A stretch of DNA of 64,000 bases from Planktosalinus sp963977065 (GTDB taxonomy: Bacteria > Bacteroidota > Bacteroidia > Flavobacteriales > Flavobacteriaceae). The stretch's first letter is position 1, and each line of letters opens with the position of its first letter. This document shows positions 44,054 to 53,105 of this stretch, in pieces. The translations under genes and the position numbers were made by a program. Location: contig CAXBNF010000014.1 in NCBI GenBank assembly GCA_963977065.1, forward strand, positions 1 through 64,000, read 5' to 3'. The notes under the pieces are model-generated. The model had not been told where the DNA came from. It searched no databases and was given only the letters and a program-made list of their open reading frames with translations.

Positions 44054-44688
44054 AGGTTTTGGCTTTCTAAATAACTTAAGGCATTTGTACCTTCATTAAA
44101 TAACAAATCAATCACAGAAAGATTGGGCAAAAATTCGTGATGCTTCTCGAGAACTTGAGTGTAAGGGGTGTTTTTAAAGTCCAAATTATTTTTAGCGAAA
44201 GCCAAATATCTATAATCAACTTTATCTTTAACTAAAGGTTCATAACTTTCAGTAAAACAAATTTCTATATCAATACCCAAAGCCTCTTTGACAACTTCAA
44301 AAGCGTCAAGGTTAAAATCCATTAAATGAGAATATTTTTTTTCGTAGAGCGGAGCAAAGTCATCTTCAAAGAACTCAAAAAACGGAGAACTACGGTAAGC
44401 TATCTGAATGGATTTCCAATGCTCCCGTTGCCACGGAAAATCATTTTCTATGCGCACTTCTTTGTATTTTTGATGCACTCTTTCACGCTCCCCCCGTTTT
44501 CCTTTTGAGGTGTGTTTTATAGGAATATTTAGTAGTAATGGTCCTTCCGGAGTGGCTATAAATGTACGGTTTCTGTAAGTTTGTTTTTGAAAATTGTCGT
44601 GCATTTCAAAAGTAATTTCTGTCGCTTTTGCAATGGCAGTAAATTGCTGAATAGAACCAAAATAGAGCGGATGTATAAGGATATGCAT
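44050..44688 (-). CDS. WbqC-family protein
   Basis: A 212-aa protein with typical WbqC features: LIHPLYFGSIQQFTAIAKA, FQKQTYRNRTFIATPEGPL, LLNIPIKHTSKGKRG and IENDFPWQREHWKSIQIAY with SPFFEFFEDDFAPLY. The family appears near polysaccharide genes but its chemistry is not established. The stop overlaps the DUF6122 ATG by 4 bp, so the two are co-translated. Confidence 0.92.
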   Translation of the reverse strand: MHILIHPLYFGSIQQFTAIAKATEITFEMHDNFQKQTYRNRTFIATPEGPLLLNIPIKHTSKGKRGERERVHQKYKEVRIENDFPWQREHWKSIQIAYRSSPFFEFFEDDFAPLYEKKYSHLMDFNLDAFEVVKEALGIDIEICFTESYEPLVKDKVDYRYLAFAKNNLDFKNTPYTQVLEKHHEFLPNLSVIDLLFNEGTNALSYLESQNL

Positions 44689-44866
44689 ATTTAATTGGTT
44701 TCAGGTTTCAAGGTTCAAGGTTTGCCTCGAGTTATTAGAATTTGGTGCTTTGGATTTTGCCTTGCCATCCGAAACCGCACGCTGTCGCAGAAGTTTCAGC
44801 GTAGGCGCCCATAAGCGGTGAAGGATGGATCCTTTTAAAAAATCATAAATCGTCAATCAAAAATCA

Positions 44867-45562
44867 TCAATCGTTAATCAAAACCGGTTCCAGCACTTTC
44901 CATACATTTTCTGCCATAATCTTCTGTCCTTCTGCGGTGGGATGAATCCCGTCTTGCTGATTCAATTCAGGGATGCCACCCACATTTTCAAGCAAAAAGG
45001 GGAGTAGTGTCAAATCGTTTTTTTGTGCCAGTTCAGGAAAAATACTTCTGAATTCGGCTGTATATTCCGGTCCCATATTGGGCGGAATTTCCATTCCCAA
45101 AAGTACGATTTTGGTTTCTTCATTTTTATTTTTTACCTGCTCGATAATGGATTGCAGGTTGTTTTTGGTTTCGGTGAGATTAACGCCTCTCAAACCGTCA
45201 TTGGCTCCCAGTTCCAAAACAAAAATAGCCACATCCTGATTGAGTACCCAGTCCAGTCTGCTTTTACCACTTGCAGTGGTTTCCCCACTCAATCCCGCAT
45301 TAACCACTTCATAAGGCCATTGCAACGAATCGATTTTTTGTTGTATCAGCGCCGGGTAGGCTTCTTCCAAATCGACACCCAGCCCTGCAGTGAGACTGGT
45401 TCCAAAAAAGAGAATGACATCGCGGGCATCATCCTTTGTTTTTTTAGAGGTGTTTAAAACGGGCTCATTTTTTTGGGAATCCGGGCTTTCCTTGCTTTTT
45501 TCGCCACAAGAAACCAAAAAAGTGTTCAATAAAATATAACAAAAGATTAACAGGATACGCAT
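44867..45562 (-). CDS. GDSL/SGNH arylesterase lipoprotein (TesA-like)
   Basis: A 231-aa esterase with a lipoprotein signal (LLNTFLVSC, lipobox Cys at about 19) and an SGNH fold: block I FFGTSLTAGLG carrying the catalytic Ser, block II NAGLSGETTASG, block III ELGANDGLRG and block V QQDGIHPTAEGQ with Asp and His. It is divergent from an ABC ATPase/FtsX-permease pair, the same arrangement as tesA with ybbA-ybbP in gammaproteobacteria. It would hydrolyse acyl or aryl esters in the periplasm. Confidence 0.93.
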   Translation of the reverse strand: MRILLIFCYILLNTFLVSCGEKSKESPDSQKNEPVLNTSKKTKDDARDVILFFGTSLTAGLGVDLEEAYPALIQQKIDSLQWPYEVVNAGLSGETTASGKSRLDWVLNQDVAIFVLELGANDGLRGVNLTETKNNLQSIIEQVKNKNEETKIVLLGMEIPPNMGPEYTAEFRSIFPELAQKNDLTLLPFLLENVGGIPELNQQDGIHPTAEGQKIMAENVWKVLEPVLIND

Positions 45563-45636
45563 TCTATAAGGGCTTAAAAGTTAAAATCATTTCTTTATTT
45601 TGCTTAGAATCAAATTGACTCTACAAAAATAGTACA

Positions 45637-46323
45637 ATGACAAAGATATTAAACATTGAGCAGCTAGGAAAGACATATCGCAGTGGCACAAAAGAAATTC
45701 CTGTTTTACAGGATATTTCTTTTTCCATAGAAGAGGGGGAAACCTATTCTATAGTTGGACCTTCTGGTAGCGGAAAGACCACTTTACTGGGATTGTGTGC
45801 GGGTTTGGATCAGCCCAGTTCCGGCTCTGTAAACTTGTGTGGCTCTGAATTGAGCTCATTGACAGAAGACGCTCGCGCTCTTTTACGCAATCAAAAAGTG
45901 GGTTTTGTTTTTCAGAACTTTCAACTCCTGCCCACCTTAACAGCTTTAGAAAATGTGGTAGTTCCTATGGAATTACAAGGATTAAAAAACGCAGCTAAAG
46001 CCGGAATGGATTTATTGGATAAAGTGGGACTGGCAGACCGCTTTCATCATTATCCTTCTCAACTCTCGGGCGGTGAGCAGCAGCGTGTGGCTGTTGCCAG
46101 GGCTTTTTCAAACAATCCTTCGATTTTGTTTGCTGATGAGCCCACCGGAAATCTAGATGCCACTACAGGCGAGAAAATAGTTGAACTCCTTTTTAATTTA
46201 AATAAAGAACGCGGAACCACTTTGGTGATTGTTACACACGATTTAGAACTCGCCCAAAAAACACAAACCATTCTCAAGCTCAAAGGCGGAAGAATCGCAG
46301 CAAAGGAAAAAGGAATCGCATGA
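45637..46323 (+). CDS. ABC transporter ATP-binding protein (LolD/YbbA type)
   Basis: A 228-aa ATPase: Walker A GPSGSGKTT, Q loop FQNFQLLP, signature LSGGEQQRV, Walker B ILFADEPTGNLD and the H loop VTHDLELA. It belongs to the LolD/MacB/YbbA group that powers FtsX-type permeases. The stop overlaps the permease ATG by 4 bp (ATGA). It is divergent from the TesA-like esterase. Substrate unknown; extraction of lipids or lipoproteins from the inner membrane is the usual guess. Confidence 0.95.
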   Translation: MTKILNIEQLGKTYRSGTKEIPVLQDISFSIEEGETYSIVGPSGSGKTTLLGLCAGLDQPSSGSVNLCGSELSSLTEDARALLRNQKVGFVFQNFQLLPTLTALENVVVPMELQGLKNAAKAGMDLLDKVGLADRFHHYPSQLSGGEQQRVAVARAFSNNPSILFADEPTGNLDATTGEKIVELLFNLNKERGTTLVIVTHDLELAQKTQTILKLKGGRIAAKEKGIA

Positions 46324-48872
46324 TAGAAAAAAACGCTACATCAAAAGCATCGTTCAGCTGGTTGCTTAAAATGGCTTTACGCGATGGAAAAGCAAGCGGA
46401 AAAAAACTGGGCTTGTTTATGGCTTCCATTGTTTTAGGCATCGCTGCGGTGGTTTCCATTCAGTCTTTTGGAGTAAACCTTAAAGAAAACATTGCCCTGC
46501 AGTCCAGGTCACTGATGGGCACCGATTATAAAATTGACAGTAATGATGCTCCCAATGAACGCATTTTAGCCGTTTTAGATTCGCTGGGCGGTGCAGATGC
46601 TCGTGAAATAAGTTTTCCCTCTATGGTTTCCTTTAAAGGGAATGAGGGCACAAAACTGGTTCAGGTTAGGGGAATTGAAGGCGGTTTCCCATTTTACGGA
46701 AGTATTGAAACAGACCCTCCTGAGGCGGCAAACCAATTTATGGCAGAAGGGGGCGCCCTGCTGGATGCAACGGTCATGCTGCAACTCAATTTAAAACCGG
46801 GTGACAGTATCAACATTGGAGAAATAACAATTCCCATAAGCGGTTCTTTGGTATCCATACCGGGGAGTACAGCCGTTTTTAGTTCGGTAGCACCACCTGT
46901 GGTACTTTCTTACGATTTAATAGAAAAAACCGAACTCGTTCAAATGGGAAGTCGCGTTAAGTATGATTTCTATTTTGTTGCAGATGAAACACTGGACTTG
47001 AGAAAACTCAGAACCGATTTACGACCCATTCTTCAGCAAGAAAACTACTCGATTGACACGCATGTTTCCAGTAGCGAGCGCCTGGGAAGACGTTTTGATA
47101 ATTTCGGGAAATTTCTCAATCTCGTTGCTTTTATTGCCTTGCTGCTGGGTTGTGTGGGCATTGCAAGTGCTATTCATATCTATATCAAAGAAAAACTAAA
47201 GGCTGTCGCCATTCTTAAATGTTTGGGAGCTACAAAACTTCAGACCTTCTCTATTTATCTGCTTCAAATTGCAGGTATTGGACTTTTGGGTGGTGTGATT
47301 GGAACCGTTTTGGGTTTAGGACTTCAACAGTTGTTTCCATTGTTTTTGGGTGATTTACTGCCTGTGGATGTGGAAATCACTTTTTCGACGCAAGTTGTCT
47401 TTATGGGAATATTGCTCGGTGTCTTTATGTCAGTTTTATTTGCGCTCTACCCATTGATGAATACCCTTTATGTGTCACCATTACAAGCTTTGCGGGTTGA
47501 TGAGGGAACTTCTGAAAAATCAAGATTTGCCGGATTGCTGGTTTTGCTGGGTATATTTGTGTTTATCTTCCTCTTTTCTTACTGGTTGTTACGAGATGTG
47601 AGGTACTCACTTGCATTTGTTTTAGGAATTTTGATTACGTTTTCCATTTTGGCAGGGGTTGCTCATTTGTTTATGAGGACAATCAAACGCTTTTTTCCCA
47701 CCCGTTGGGGTTTTATAGCCCGGCAAAGCTTACTAAATTTATTCCGGCCTCAAAATCAAACCTTGATATTGATTTTGGCCATTGGTGTGGGGACTTTTTT
47801 AATAAGTACCCTCTATTTTACTAAAGATGTGCTTCTAGCTCAGGCGTCATTGGAGAGTCAGGCCAATACACCTAATATCATTTTACTGGATGTTCAAAGT
47901 GATCAACAGCAAGCTGTTGAAGCCTTGATTTTAGAAAAAAATCTTCCGGTTTTAGAGAATATGCCTATAGTTACAATGCGTTTGCACGCCATCAATGAGA
48001 AGACGGTCAATGAAATGAGGCGAGACACAACGCGAACAATTGACAGATGGTTGCTCAATCACGAGTTTAGAGTGTCCTACAGAAATGAGTTGAGTATCTC
48101 TGAAACGCTTGTAAACGGTGAGTGGAATACAGCTATTGCTGATGGGGAGCCTGTTCCCATTTCCATAAGTGATAACCTGGTGAGAGATGCTGCACTTGAG
48201 GTGGGAGACGATGTGTATTTTAATGTACAGGGTGTGATTCTTCACACACGGGTGAGCAGTGTGAGGGAAGTTGACTGGAGCCGTGCTCAAATGAATTTTA
48301 TGGTCGTTTTTCCTGAGGGTGTGCTAGAAGATGCTCCGCAATTTAGGGTGATCACCGCTCAAACACCCGATGCTGCTGCTTCTGCACAGTTGCAGCAAGC
48401 CGTGGTACAGGAGTTTCCCAATGTAACCATTATTGACATCAGGCAGATACTTACAGTTGTTGAAGGCATTTTGGAAAAGATTTCCTGGCTCATCAATTTT
48501 ATGGCGTTTTTCAGCATTTTTACCGGGATCATTGTTTTGCTTGGGGCTGTGAGAACAAGTAAATACCAGCGCATTAGAGAAAGTGTTTTGTTGCGCACAC
48601 TGGGTGCACAAAGCCGTCAGATTTTAAAAATTGCAGCCTTGGAGTATTTTTATCTGGGAGTTCTGGGTTCTTTATCGGGAATTTTATTATCCCTTGGCGG
48701 AAGTCAGTTATTGGCGTGGTTGGTATTTGAAACGCCCTTTGTACCGTCTTGGGTACCCTTTTTAGTGTTATTGCCGGGAATTACACTTTTAGTTCTTGGC
48801 ATCGGACTCAGCAATAGTGTGAGCGTGATTAAAAGTCCGCCTTTGGAGGTATTGCGGAAGGAGGGGAGTTAA
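46320..48872 (+). CDS. ABC transporter permease with two FtsX domains (YbbP-like)
   Basis: An 850-aa permease with the YbbP layout: an N-terminal helix (KKLGLFMASIVLGIAAVVSIQ), a periplasmic domain, an FtsX block of three helices (LLGCVGIASAIHIYI, LQIAGIGLLGGVIG and following, ending LQALRVDE), a middle pair of helices, a second periplasmic region, and a final FtsX block (IFTGIIVLLGAVRTSKYQRIRE split in two, LRTLGAQSRQILKIA) ending KSPPLEVLR. It works with the ATPase encoded in overlap upstream. Confidence 0.95.
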   Translation: MIEKNATSKASFSWLLKMALRDGKASGKKLGLFMASIVLGIAAVVSIQSFGVNLKENIALQSRSLMGTDYKIDSNDAPNERILAVLDSLGGADAREISFPSMVSFKGNEGTKLVQVRGIEGGFPFYGSIETDPPEAANQFMAEGGALLDATVMLQLNLKPGDSINIGEITIPISGSLVSIPGSTAVFSSVAPPVVLSYDLIEKTELVQMGSRVKYDFYFVADETLDLRKLRTDLRPILQQENYSIDTHVSSSERLGRRFDNFGKFLNLVAFIALLLGCVGIASAIHIYIKEKLKAVAILKCLGATKLQTFSIYLLQIAGIGLLGGVIGTVLGLGLQQLFPLFLGDLLPVDVEITFSTQVVFMGILLGVFMSVLFALYPLMNTLYVSPLQALRVDEGTSEKSRFAGLLVLLGIFVFIFLFSYWLLRDVRYSLAFVLGILITFSILAGVAHLFMRTIKRFFPTRWGFIARQSLLNLFRPQNQTLILILAIGVGTFLISTLYFTKDVLLAQASLESQANTPNIILLDVQSDQQQAVEALILEKNLPVLENMPIVTMRLHAINEKTVNEMRRDTTRTIDRWLLNHEFRVSYRNELSISETLVNGEWNTAIADGEPVPISISDNLVRDAALEVGDDVYFNVQGVILHTRVSSVREVDWSRAQMNFMVVFPEGVLEDAPQFRVITAQTPDAAASAQLQQAVVQEFPNVTIIDIRQILTVVEGILEKISWLINFMAFFSIFTGIIVLLGAVRTSKYQRIRESVLLRTLGAQSRQILKIAALEYFYLGVLGSLSGILLSLGGSQLLAWLVFETPFVPSWVPFLVLLPGITLLVLGIGLSNSVSVIKSPPLEVLRKEGS

Positions 48873-49183
48873 TCTATATTATTTAGAATATTTCTAAAAA
48901 AGCCAAGGGTTGCCTTTGCCTTACTTTTGCTATGGAGTAAGCTGGGAGTATCTATAGAGGTAACCCGTCCTGACCCGTCCTGTGACCCGTCCTGAAATAG
49001 CTATATGACCCGTCCTGAAATAGCTATACAGATTAATAAATAAATCCTATAATAGCTATACAAATATAATTGTTAATCCTGAAAGAACTATACAATCGCT
49101 TTAGATGTATAATAAATATAGTAATAGAGATAACAATTACATAGAAAAGTTCAAAGAAGTCAAAACCATATTATGATTTAAAC
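48873..49183. other. 311-bp intergenic region with tandem repeats, between permease and lepB
   Basis: No gene is seen. The main content is a repeat cluster (separately listed at 48961-49095), followed by about 80 bp of plain AT-rich sequence towards the convergent lepB stop. No clear hairpin terminator for either flanking gene. Confidence 0.6.
48961..49095. repeat. 23-bp tandem repeat, unit starting TGACCCGTCCTG
   Basis: Two perfect adjacent copies of a 23-bp unit lie at 48983-49005 and 49006-49028; the unit starts TGACCCGTCCTG and ends AAATAGCTATA. Truncated copies of its first half precede them (ACCCGTCCTG at 48963 and 48973), and degenerate copies of its second half follow (at 49045-49061 and 49078-49095). 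The TGACCCGTCC start is reminiscent of IS3-type terminal sequence starts in Bacteroidota, so decayed insertion-sequence ends are one explanation. Confidence 0.75.
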
Positions 49184-50755
49184 TTAGCTGCTTTTCTGTT
49201 TTTTTCTTTTTCTAAAAAAGTCAAAGACAAACCAGGCTGCCAGCAGGAATAAGAAATACCTGAAATAAGAAACCGGCTCCCCGTCACCACCCACTGTGGT
49301 AAACATTCTGTCCCATCTTATTTTGTTAAAACCAGACTGATTGCTGTCCCAACTCATCCAGATAAAAACGGGTTTTCCCACTACGTGGTTGTGTGGTACA
49401 AAACCCCAGTTGCGGGCATCTTCAGAATTGTTTCTATTGTCTCCCATCATCCAGTAGTAATCCTGCAAAAAGGTATAAGAGGTAAGGGGACTGCCGTTTA
49501 ATAAAATTTGGGTGTCTTCTTGTGTGATTTCATTATGGATACCCAGTTCGCTGCCTTCATACACTTCAATGATGCGCTTGTAAAGCGGAAGGCTTTCAGG
49601 AGTAATAGCAACTGTTGCTCCTGCCTTAGGGATATAAATGGGCCCAAAGTGTGTTGAATTCCAGGGATGCTGCGGGCTGTGAGGAAAAACACGCGGGTCA
49701 TAGTTGCCGATGTCTTCGTTTCTTTTTACCACATCGATGACATTGGGATTGTTTTGTAGCTTTTCAAGCGCTTCATCAGTCAAAAATGCCTGAAACTGTC
49801 TGTAATCATTTGACGCCGGAAAAATTTCATTAATCCCATACCGATCTCTTAAAAACTGAATGTTTCTAACAGGGTCCTGGGTTTGGAATCGATATAAAAA
49901 CTGTAATTTTCCCCTGTCGGGCAGTTCATTTAACTCTCCGTTGATATATACCCTGCCGTCTTTCACTTCGAGAGAGTCACCTGCAACTCCCACGGCGCGT
50001 TTTACATAATTTGATTTTTTATCGATGGGTTTGATATAGGTGTCTGGGCCTTGGTACCTAAAATAGGGCACTGTGTCCACAGGCCAGTTAAAAACCACAA
50101 TATCATTGCGCTTAATCTCCTGAAACGCCGGAAACCTAAAGTAAGGAATCTGTGGTTTGTTTGTGTATGATTTTACTTTTGCAACAGGAATGGTATCGTG
50201 TACCATCGGAAAAGAAACCGCTGTCATAGGTGTCCTCGCTCCATAATGCATTTTACTCACAAACAGAAAATCACCCACAAGCAGGGTGCGTTCTAATGAG
50301 GAAGTAGGAATGGTGAAGGGTTGAATAAAATATGTATGTACAATCGTGGCAACGACAACGGCAAATAAAATGGAACTCACCCATTCACCGGAAGCGCTTT
50401 TGGTTTTTAAATCGCGTTCTGCAATGTGTTTTACATCCTGTGTATAATTCACATAATAGATATAAAAGCCTAAAGTAATCACACCAAGAATTGTATCTGC
50501 AGTTTTATTTTTTCCAAAACTGCGCAGGGTTTCCACCCACACAACCGGGAACATAATGAGGTTGATAATGGGAATAAAAAGTAAAATAGTGTACCACCAG
50601 GGCCGGTTGATGATTTTCATCAGAATGATGGCATTGTAAACGGGAACTGCGGCTTCCCAAGCTTTTCTACCTGCTTTTTGATACAATTTCCAGGTGCCCA
50701 AAAAATGAATGAGTTGTACTGCTATGAAAAATAAAAACCATTGGGATAGTGTCAT
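49184..50755 (-). CDS. lepB: Signal peptidase I
   Basis: A 523-aa signal peptidase of the long Bacteroidota form. The first 110 residues are membrane-spanning helices (WFLFFIAVQLIHFLGTW; WWYTILLFIPIINLIMFPV). Then comes the S26 core: IQPFTIPTSSLERTLLVGD with the catalytic Ser, KKSNYVKRAVGVAGDSLEV with the Lys, and MMGDNRNNSEDARNWGFVP. A C-terminal helix and a basic end (FFRKRKKQK) close it. It cleaves signal peptides on the outer face of the inner membrane. The extra loop between Ser and the GDNRNNS box is normal for the phylum. Confidence 0.97.
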   Translation of the reverse strand: MTLSQWFLFFIAVQLIHFLGTWKLYQKAGRKAWEAAVPVYNAIILMKIINRPWWYTILLFIPIINLIMFPVVWVETLRSFGKNKTADTILGVITLGFYIYYVNYTQDVKHIAERDLKTKSASGEWVSSILFAVVVATIVHTYFIQPFTIPTSSLERTLLVGDFLFVSKMHYGARTPMTAVSFPMVHDTIPVAKVKSYTNKPQIPYFRFPAFQEIKRNDIVVFNWPVDTVPYFRYQGPDTYIKPIDKKSNYVKRAVGVAGDSLEVKDGRVYINGELNELPDRGKLQFLYRFQTQDPVRNIQFLRDRYGINEIFPASNDYRQFQAFLTDEALEKLQNNPNVIDVVKRNEDIGNYDPRVFPHSPQHPWNSTHFGPIYIPKAGATVAITPESLPLYKRIIEVYEGSELGIHNEITQEDTQILLNGSPLTSYTFLQDYYWMMGDNRNNSEDARNWGFVPHNHVVGKPVFIWMSWDSNQSGFNKIRWDRMFTTVGGDGEPVSYFRYFLFLLAAWFVFDFFRKRKKQKSS

Positions 50756-50812
50756 AATGGTGTTGTTATTTGTTAATGGTTATTTGTTAAATGTTATCCT
50801 CCCCCCTAAATC

Positions 50813-50829
50813 CCCCTCCAAAAGAGGGG
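50813..50829. repeat. REP-like C-rich/G-rich hairpin
   Basis: CCCCTC and GAGGGG form a 6-bp stem with a 5-base loop, preceded by another C run (CCCCCCTAAATCCCCC). It is unlike the AT-rich surroundings and resembles interspersed C/G-run repeats found in many Flavobacteriia intergenic regions. It may also act in termination between dapB and lepB transcripts. Confidence 0.5.
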
Positions 50830-50938
50830 AACTTCAGAGATTTATATTAATTTTAATTCAGAATCAAATATTCAAAATTTGATATTCAATAATTTTTTTT
50901 GCCTTTCGGCGAAAGCCTCTAAAACTATAATTTTTTAA

Positions 50939-51637
50939 TTACAAATTTAATACATCTTTCATTGTATAAATTCCTTTTTTGTCCTTTAACCAAGCTGCAG
51001 CAAGCAGCGCACCTAAAGCAAATCCCTCCCGGCTGTGTGCTTCATGTTTGATACTGATGCTGTCAACCTCAGAGGTGTAAGAAACGGTATGTGTTCCTTT
51101 GACGTCTTCCTCACGAAGGGCTTTGATTGCTATTTCGTCTGCAGAAGCGGTATCGAGTTTCCAGTTTTTATAATCGGTTTTTTCAATGATGTCTTTTGCA
51201 AGCGAAATAGCAGTGCCACTGGGTGCATCCAGTTTTTGGGTATGGTGAATTTCTTCAATCTCAATTTTATAGCTTTTGTGTTTTGCCATCATTTCAGCTA
51301 GTTTTTTATTGAGTTCAAAAAACAGATTGACCCCAATACTAAAGTTAGAGGCATAAATAAAGCTTCCGTTACGCGATTGACATAAGTTTAACACCTTTTC
51401 ATAGTCCTCAAGCCATCCTGTTGTACCGCTCACCACAGGGATTCCCTGTTCTAAACAGGCTGTAATATTTGTTACTGCTGCATTGGGAACACTAAAATCT
51501 ATGGCTACATCGGCTTCTTCCAGTTTACTCAAGTCTTTTGAGGAAGTCACGATTGCTACAATTGAGTCCCCTTTTTCAATAGCTAATTTTTCAATGGTCT
51601 TTCCCATTTTTCCGTATCCCAAAAGTGCAATGTTCAT
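50939..51637 (-). CDS. dapB: 4-hydroxy-tetrahydrodipicolinate reductase
   Basis: A 232-aa enzyme with the dinucleotide motif LLGYGKMGKTIE at the N-terminus, the DFSVPNAAVTNI strand, SGTTGW, and the catalytic/substrate loop IEEIHHTQKLDAPSGTA. It reduces HTPA in lysine and meso-diaminopimelate synthesis. It is on the short side of the family, as usual in Bacteroidota. It begins 1 bp after the DUF5683 stop and lies in a parA-parB-DUF5683-dapB-lepB series all on the minus strand. Confidence 0.97.
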   Translation of the reverse strand: MNIALLGYGKMGKTIEKLAIEKGDSIVAIVTSSKDLSKLEEADVAIDFSVPNAAVTNITACLEQGIPVVSGTTGWLEDYEKVLNLCQSRNGSFIYASNFSIGVNLFFELNKKLAEMMAKHKSYKIEIEEIHHTQKLDAPSGTAISLAKDIIEKTDYKNWKLDTASADEIAIKALREEDVKGTHTVSYTSEVDSISIKHEAHSREGFALGALLAAAWLKDKKGIYTMKDVLNL

Positions 51638-51638
51638 G

Positions 51639-52217
51639 TTACTTCATTTTGTAAGTTAAGGAAAAGCCGTAGTTTGTCGATTCTTGATGCGGATTGAAAT
51701 CAAGGTTGGGTGACAAAGACAAATCATCAGAAATGTTGTATTGTTTTAAATGTGCATCCACATTTGCATCTACAATATTGAGAAGATAAAAACCCACCGC
51801 CACTGCAATACTCACATCCATATTGCGTCTGGAGGTGCGCTGGGCTCTGATGAGGGTTTCGTTAGTAATACCTTGAAATTCATCATCTTCAAAACCGGCA
51901 AGCCTTCTTTTATAGGCGTCTCTAAAACGGGTGTAATCTTTTCTATTTGTTGAATAAACATAGATACTTGTTCCAATACCGGCATAAACGATGGGTATTT
52001 TCCAATATTTTTCATTGTAAGCCTGGCCTAAACCGGGAATTACAGCCGAGTAAAAAGCGGCTCTTGAGGGTGCCAGAGGGTCATAAGCCTCTTTGATAAG
52101 CTCTGAGGTGAGGAGACTCCCATCCTGAGTTGCAAGTGAAAGTGTGTCTTGTTCTTGTGCCTGAATGTGCGTCACAAAAAAAAGTAAAAACAAGATGAGT
52201 GCATTAACTTTCACCAC
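51639..52217 (-). CDS. DUF5683 family protein
   Basis: A 192-aa protein with an N-terminal signal segment (ALILFLLFFVTHIQA) and the DUF5683 core: PSRAAFYSAVIPGLGQAYNEKYWKIPIVYAGIG (parts SAVIPGLGQAYN and KYWKIPIVYAG), then SIYVYSTNRKDYTRFRDAY and a final helix region with NPHQESTNYGFSLTYKM. It is Bacteroidota-specific, probably in the envelope, function unknown. It overlaps the parB end by 14 bp, a synteny (parA, parB, DUF5683, dapB, lepB) widely kept in Flavobacteriia. Confidence 0.92.
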   Translation of the reverse strand: MVKVNALILFLLFFVTHIQAQEQDTLSLATQDGSLLTSELIKEAYDPLAPSRAAFYSAVIPGLGQAYNEKYWKIPIVYAGIGTSIYVYSTNRKDYTRFRDAYKRRLAGFEDDEFQGITNETLIRAQRTSRRNMDVSIAVAVGFYLLNIVDANVDAHLKQYNISDDLSLSPNLDFNPHQESTNYGFSLTYKMK

Positions 52218-53103
52218 GAATTAATTTAGAAATACGTTCAAATTCGGCTTTGCTTTTAAAAGGGATAATCAATTTTCCTTTTCCGGCGGAATTGGCTTTG
52301 ACTTCGGTTTTTACGTCAAAATAGTCAGACAGTTCTTTGCTTGCCTTTTTGGCGAAAGCCGGGGTTTGGGGCTTTACAGTTGCGGCTGACTGCCCGGGGT
52401 TTTGTAGCTTTCTAACCAAGGCTTCTGTATCCCTAACTGAAAGTGAATCGGAAATTATTTTTTCATAAATATCCAATTGGTCTGAAGTGTCTTCCAGTGT
52501 GATTAATGCCCTTCCATGACCCATAGAAATAAAACCGTCACGCATACCCGTTTGGATAATGGGGTCAAGTTTTAAAAGGCGAAGGTAATTGGCAATGGTA
52601 GAACGGTTTTTTCCCACACGGTTACTCATTTCTTCTTGCGTAAGTTGTATTTCTTCTATCAAGCGTCTGTAAGAGAGTGCAATTTCAATGGGGTCAAGGT
52701 CTTGCCGTTGTATGTTTTCAACGAGAGCCATTTCCAGTGATTCCTGGTCATTGGCAATGCGAATGTATGCAGGAATGGTTTTTAATCCCACCAGTTTTGA
52801 AGCTCTAAAACGTCGTTCACCCGAAACTAACTGAAATTTATTGAATTCGATTTTTCTAACGGTTATAGGTTGAATCACGCCCAGTTCCTTAATGGATGAA
52901 GCGAGCTCCTGCAAGGTTTCTTCATTAAAACTGCTGCGTGGTTGATGTGGATTGACTTCAATAGCTTCCAGTTCCAGCTCTACGATGTTGCCCACCACTT
53001 TGTCAGCTCCTTTGTCACCGGCAGATTTGATATCATTGTCAGGGTCTTTTAATAAGGCTGAAAGTCCTCTACCTAAAGCTTGCTTTTTTGTTGCTTTAGC
53101 CAT
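52204..53103 (-). CDS. parB: Chromosome partition protein ParB
   Basis: A 299-aa ParB/Spo0J protein. N-terminal NPHQPRSSFNEETLQEL, then the CTP-binding GERRFRASK and ENIQRQDLDPIEIA, then the HTH region TQEEMSNRVGKNRSTIANYLRLL and the GHGRALITL motif; the C-terminal dimerisation part follows a Lys-rich linker. It loads at parS and spreads as a CTP-dependent clamp. parA lies 2 bp upstream on the same strand. No convincing parS is seen in the window. Confidence 0.96.
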   Translation of the reverse strand: MAKATKKQALGRGLSALLKDPDNDIKSAGDKGADKVVGNIVELELEAIEVNPHQPRSSFNEETLQELASSIKELGVIQPITVRKIEFNKFQLVSGERRFRASKLVGLKTIPAYIRIANDQESLEMALVENIQRQDLDPIEIALSYRRLIEEIQLTQEEMSNRVGKNRSTIANYLRLLKLDPIIQTGMRDGFISMGHGRALITLEDTSDQLDIYEKIISDSLSVRDTEALVRKLQNPGQSAATVKPQTPAFAKKASKELSDYFDVKTEVKANSAGKGKLIIPFKSKAEFERISKLIRGES

Positions 53104-53105
53104 TT

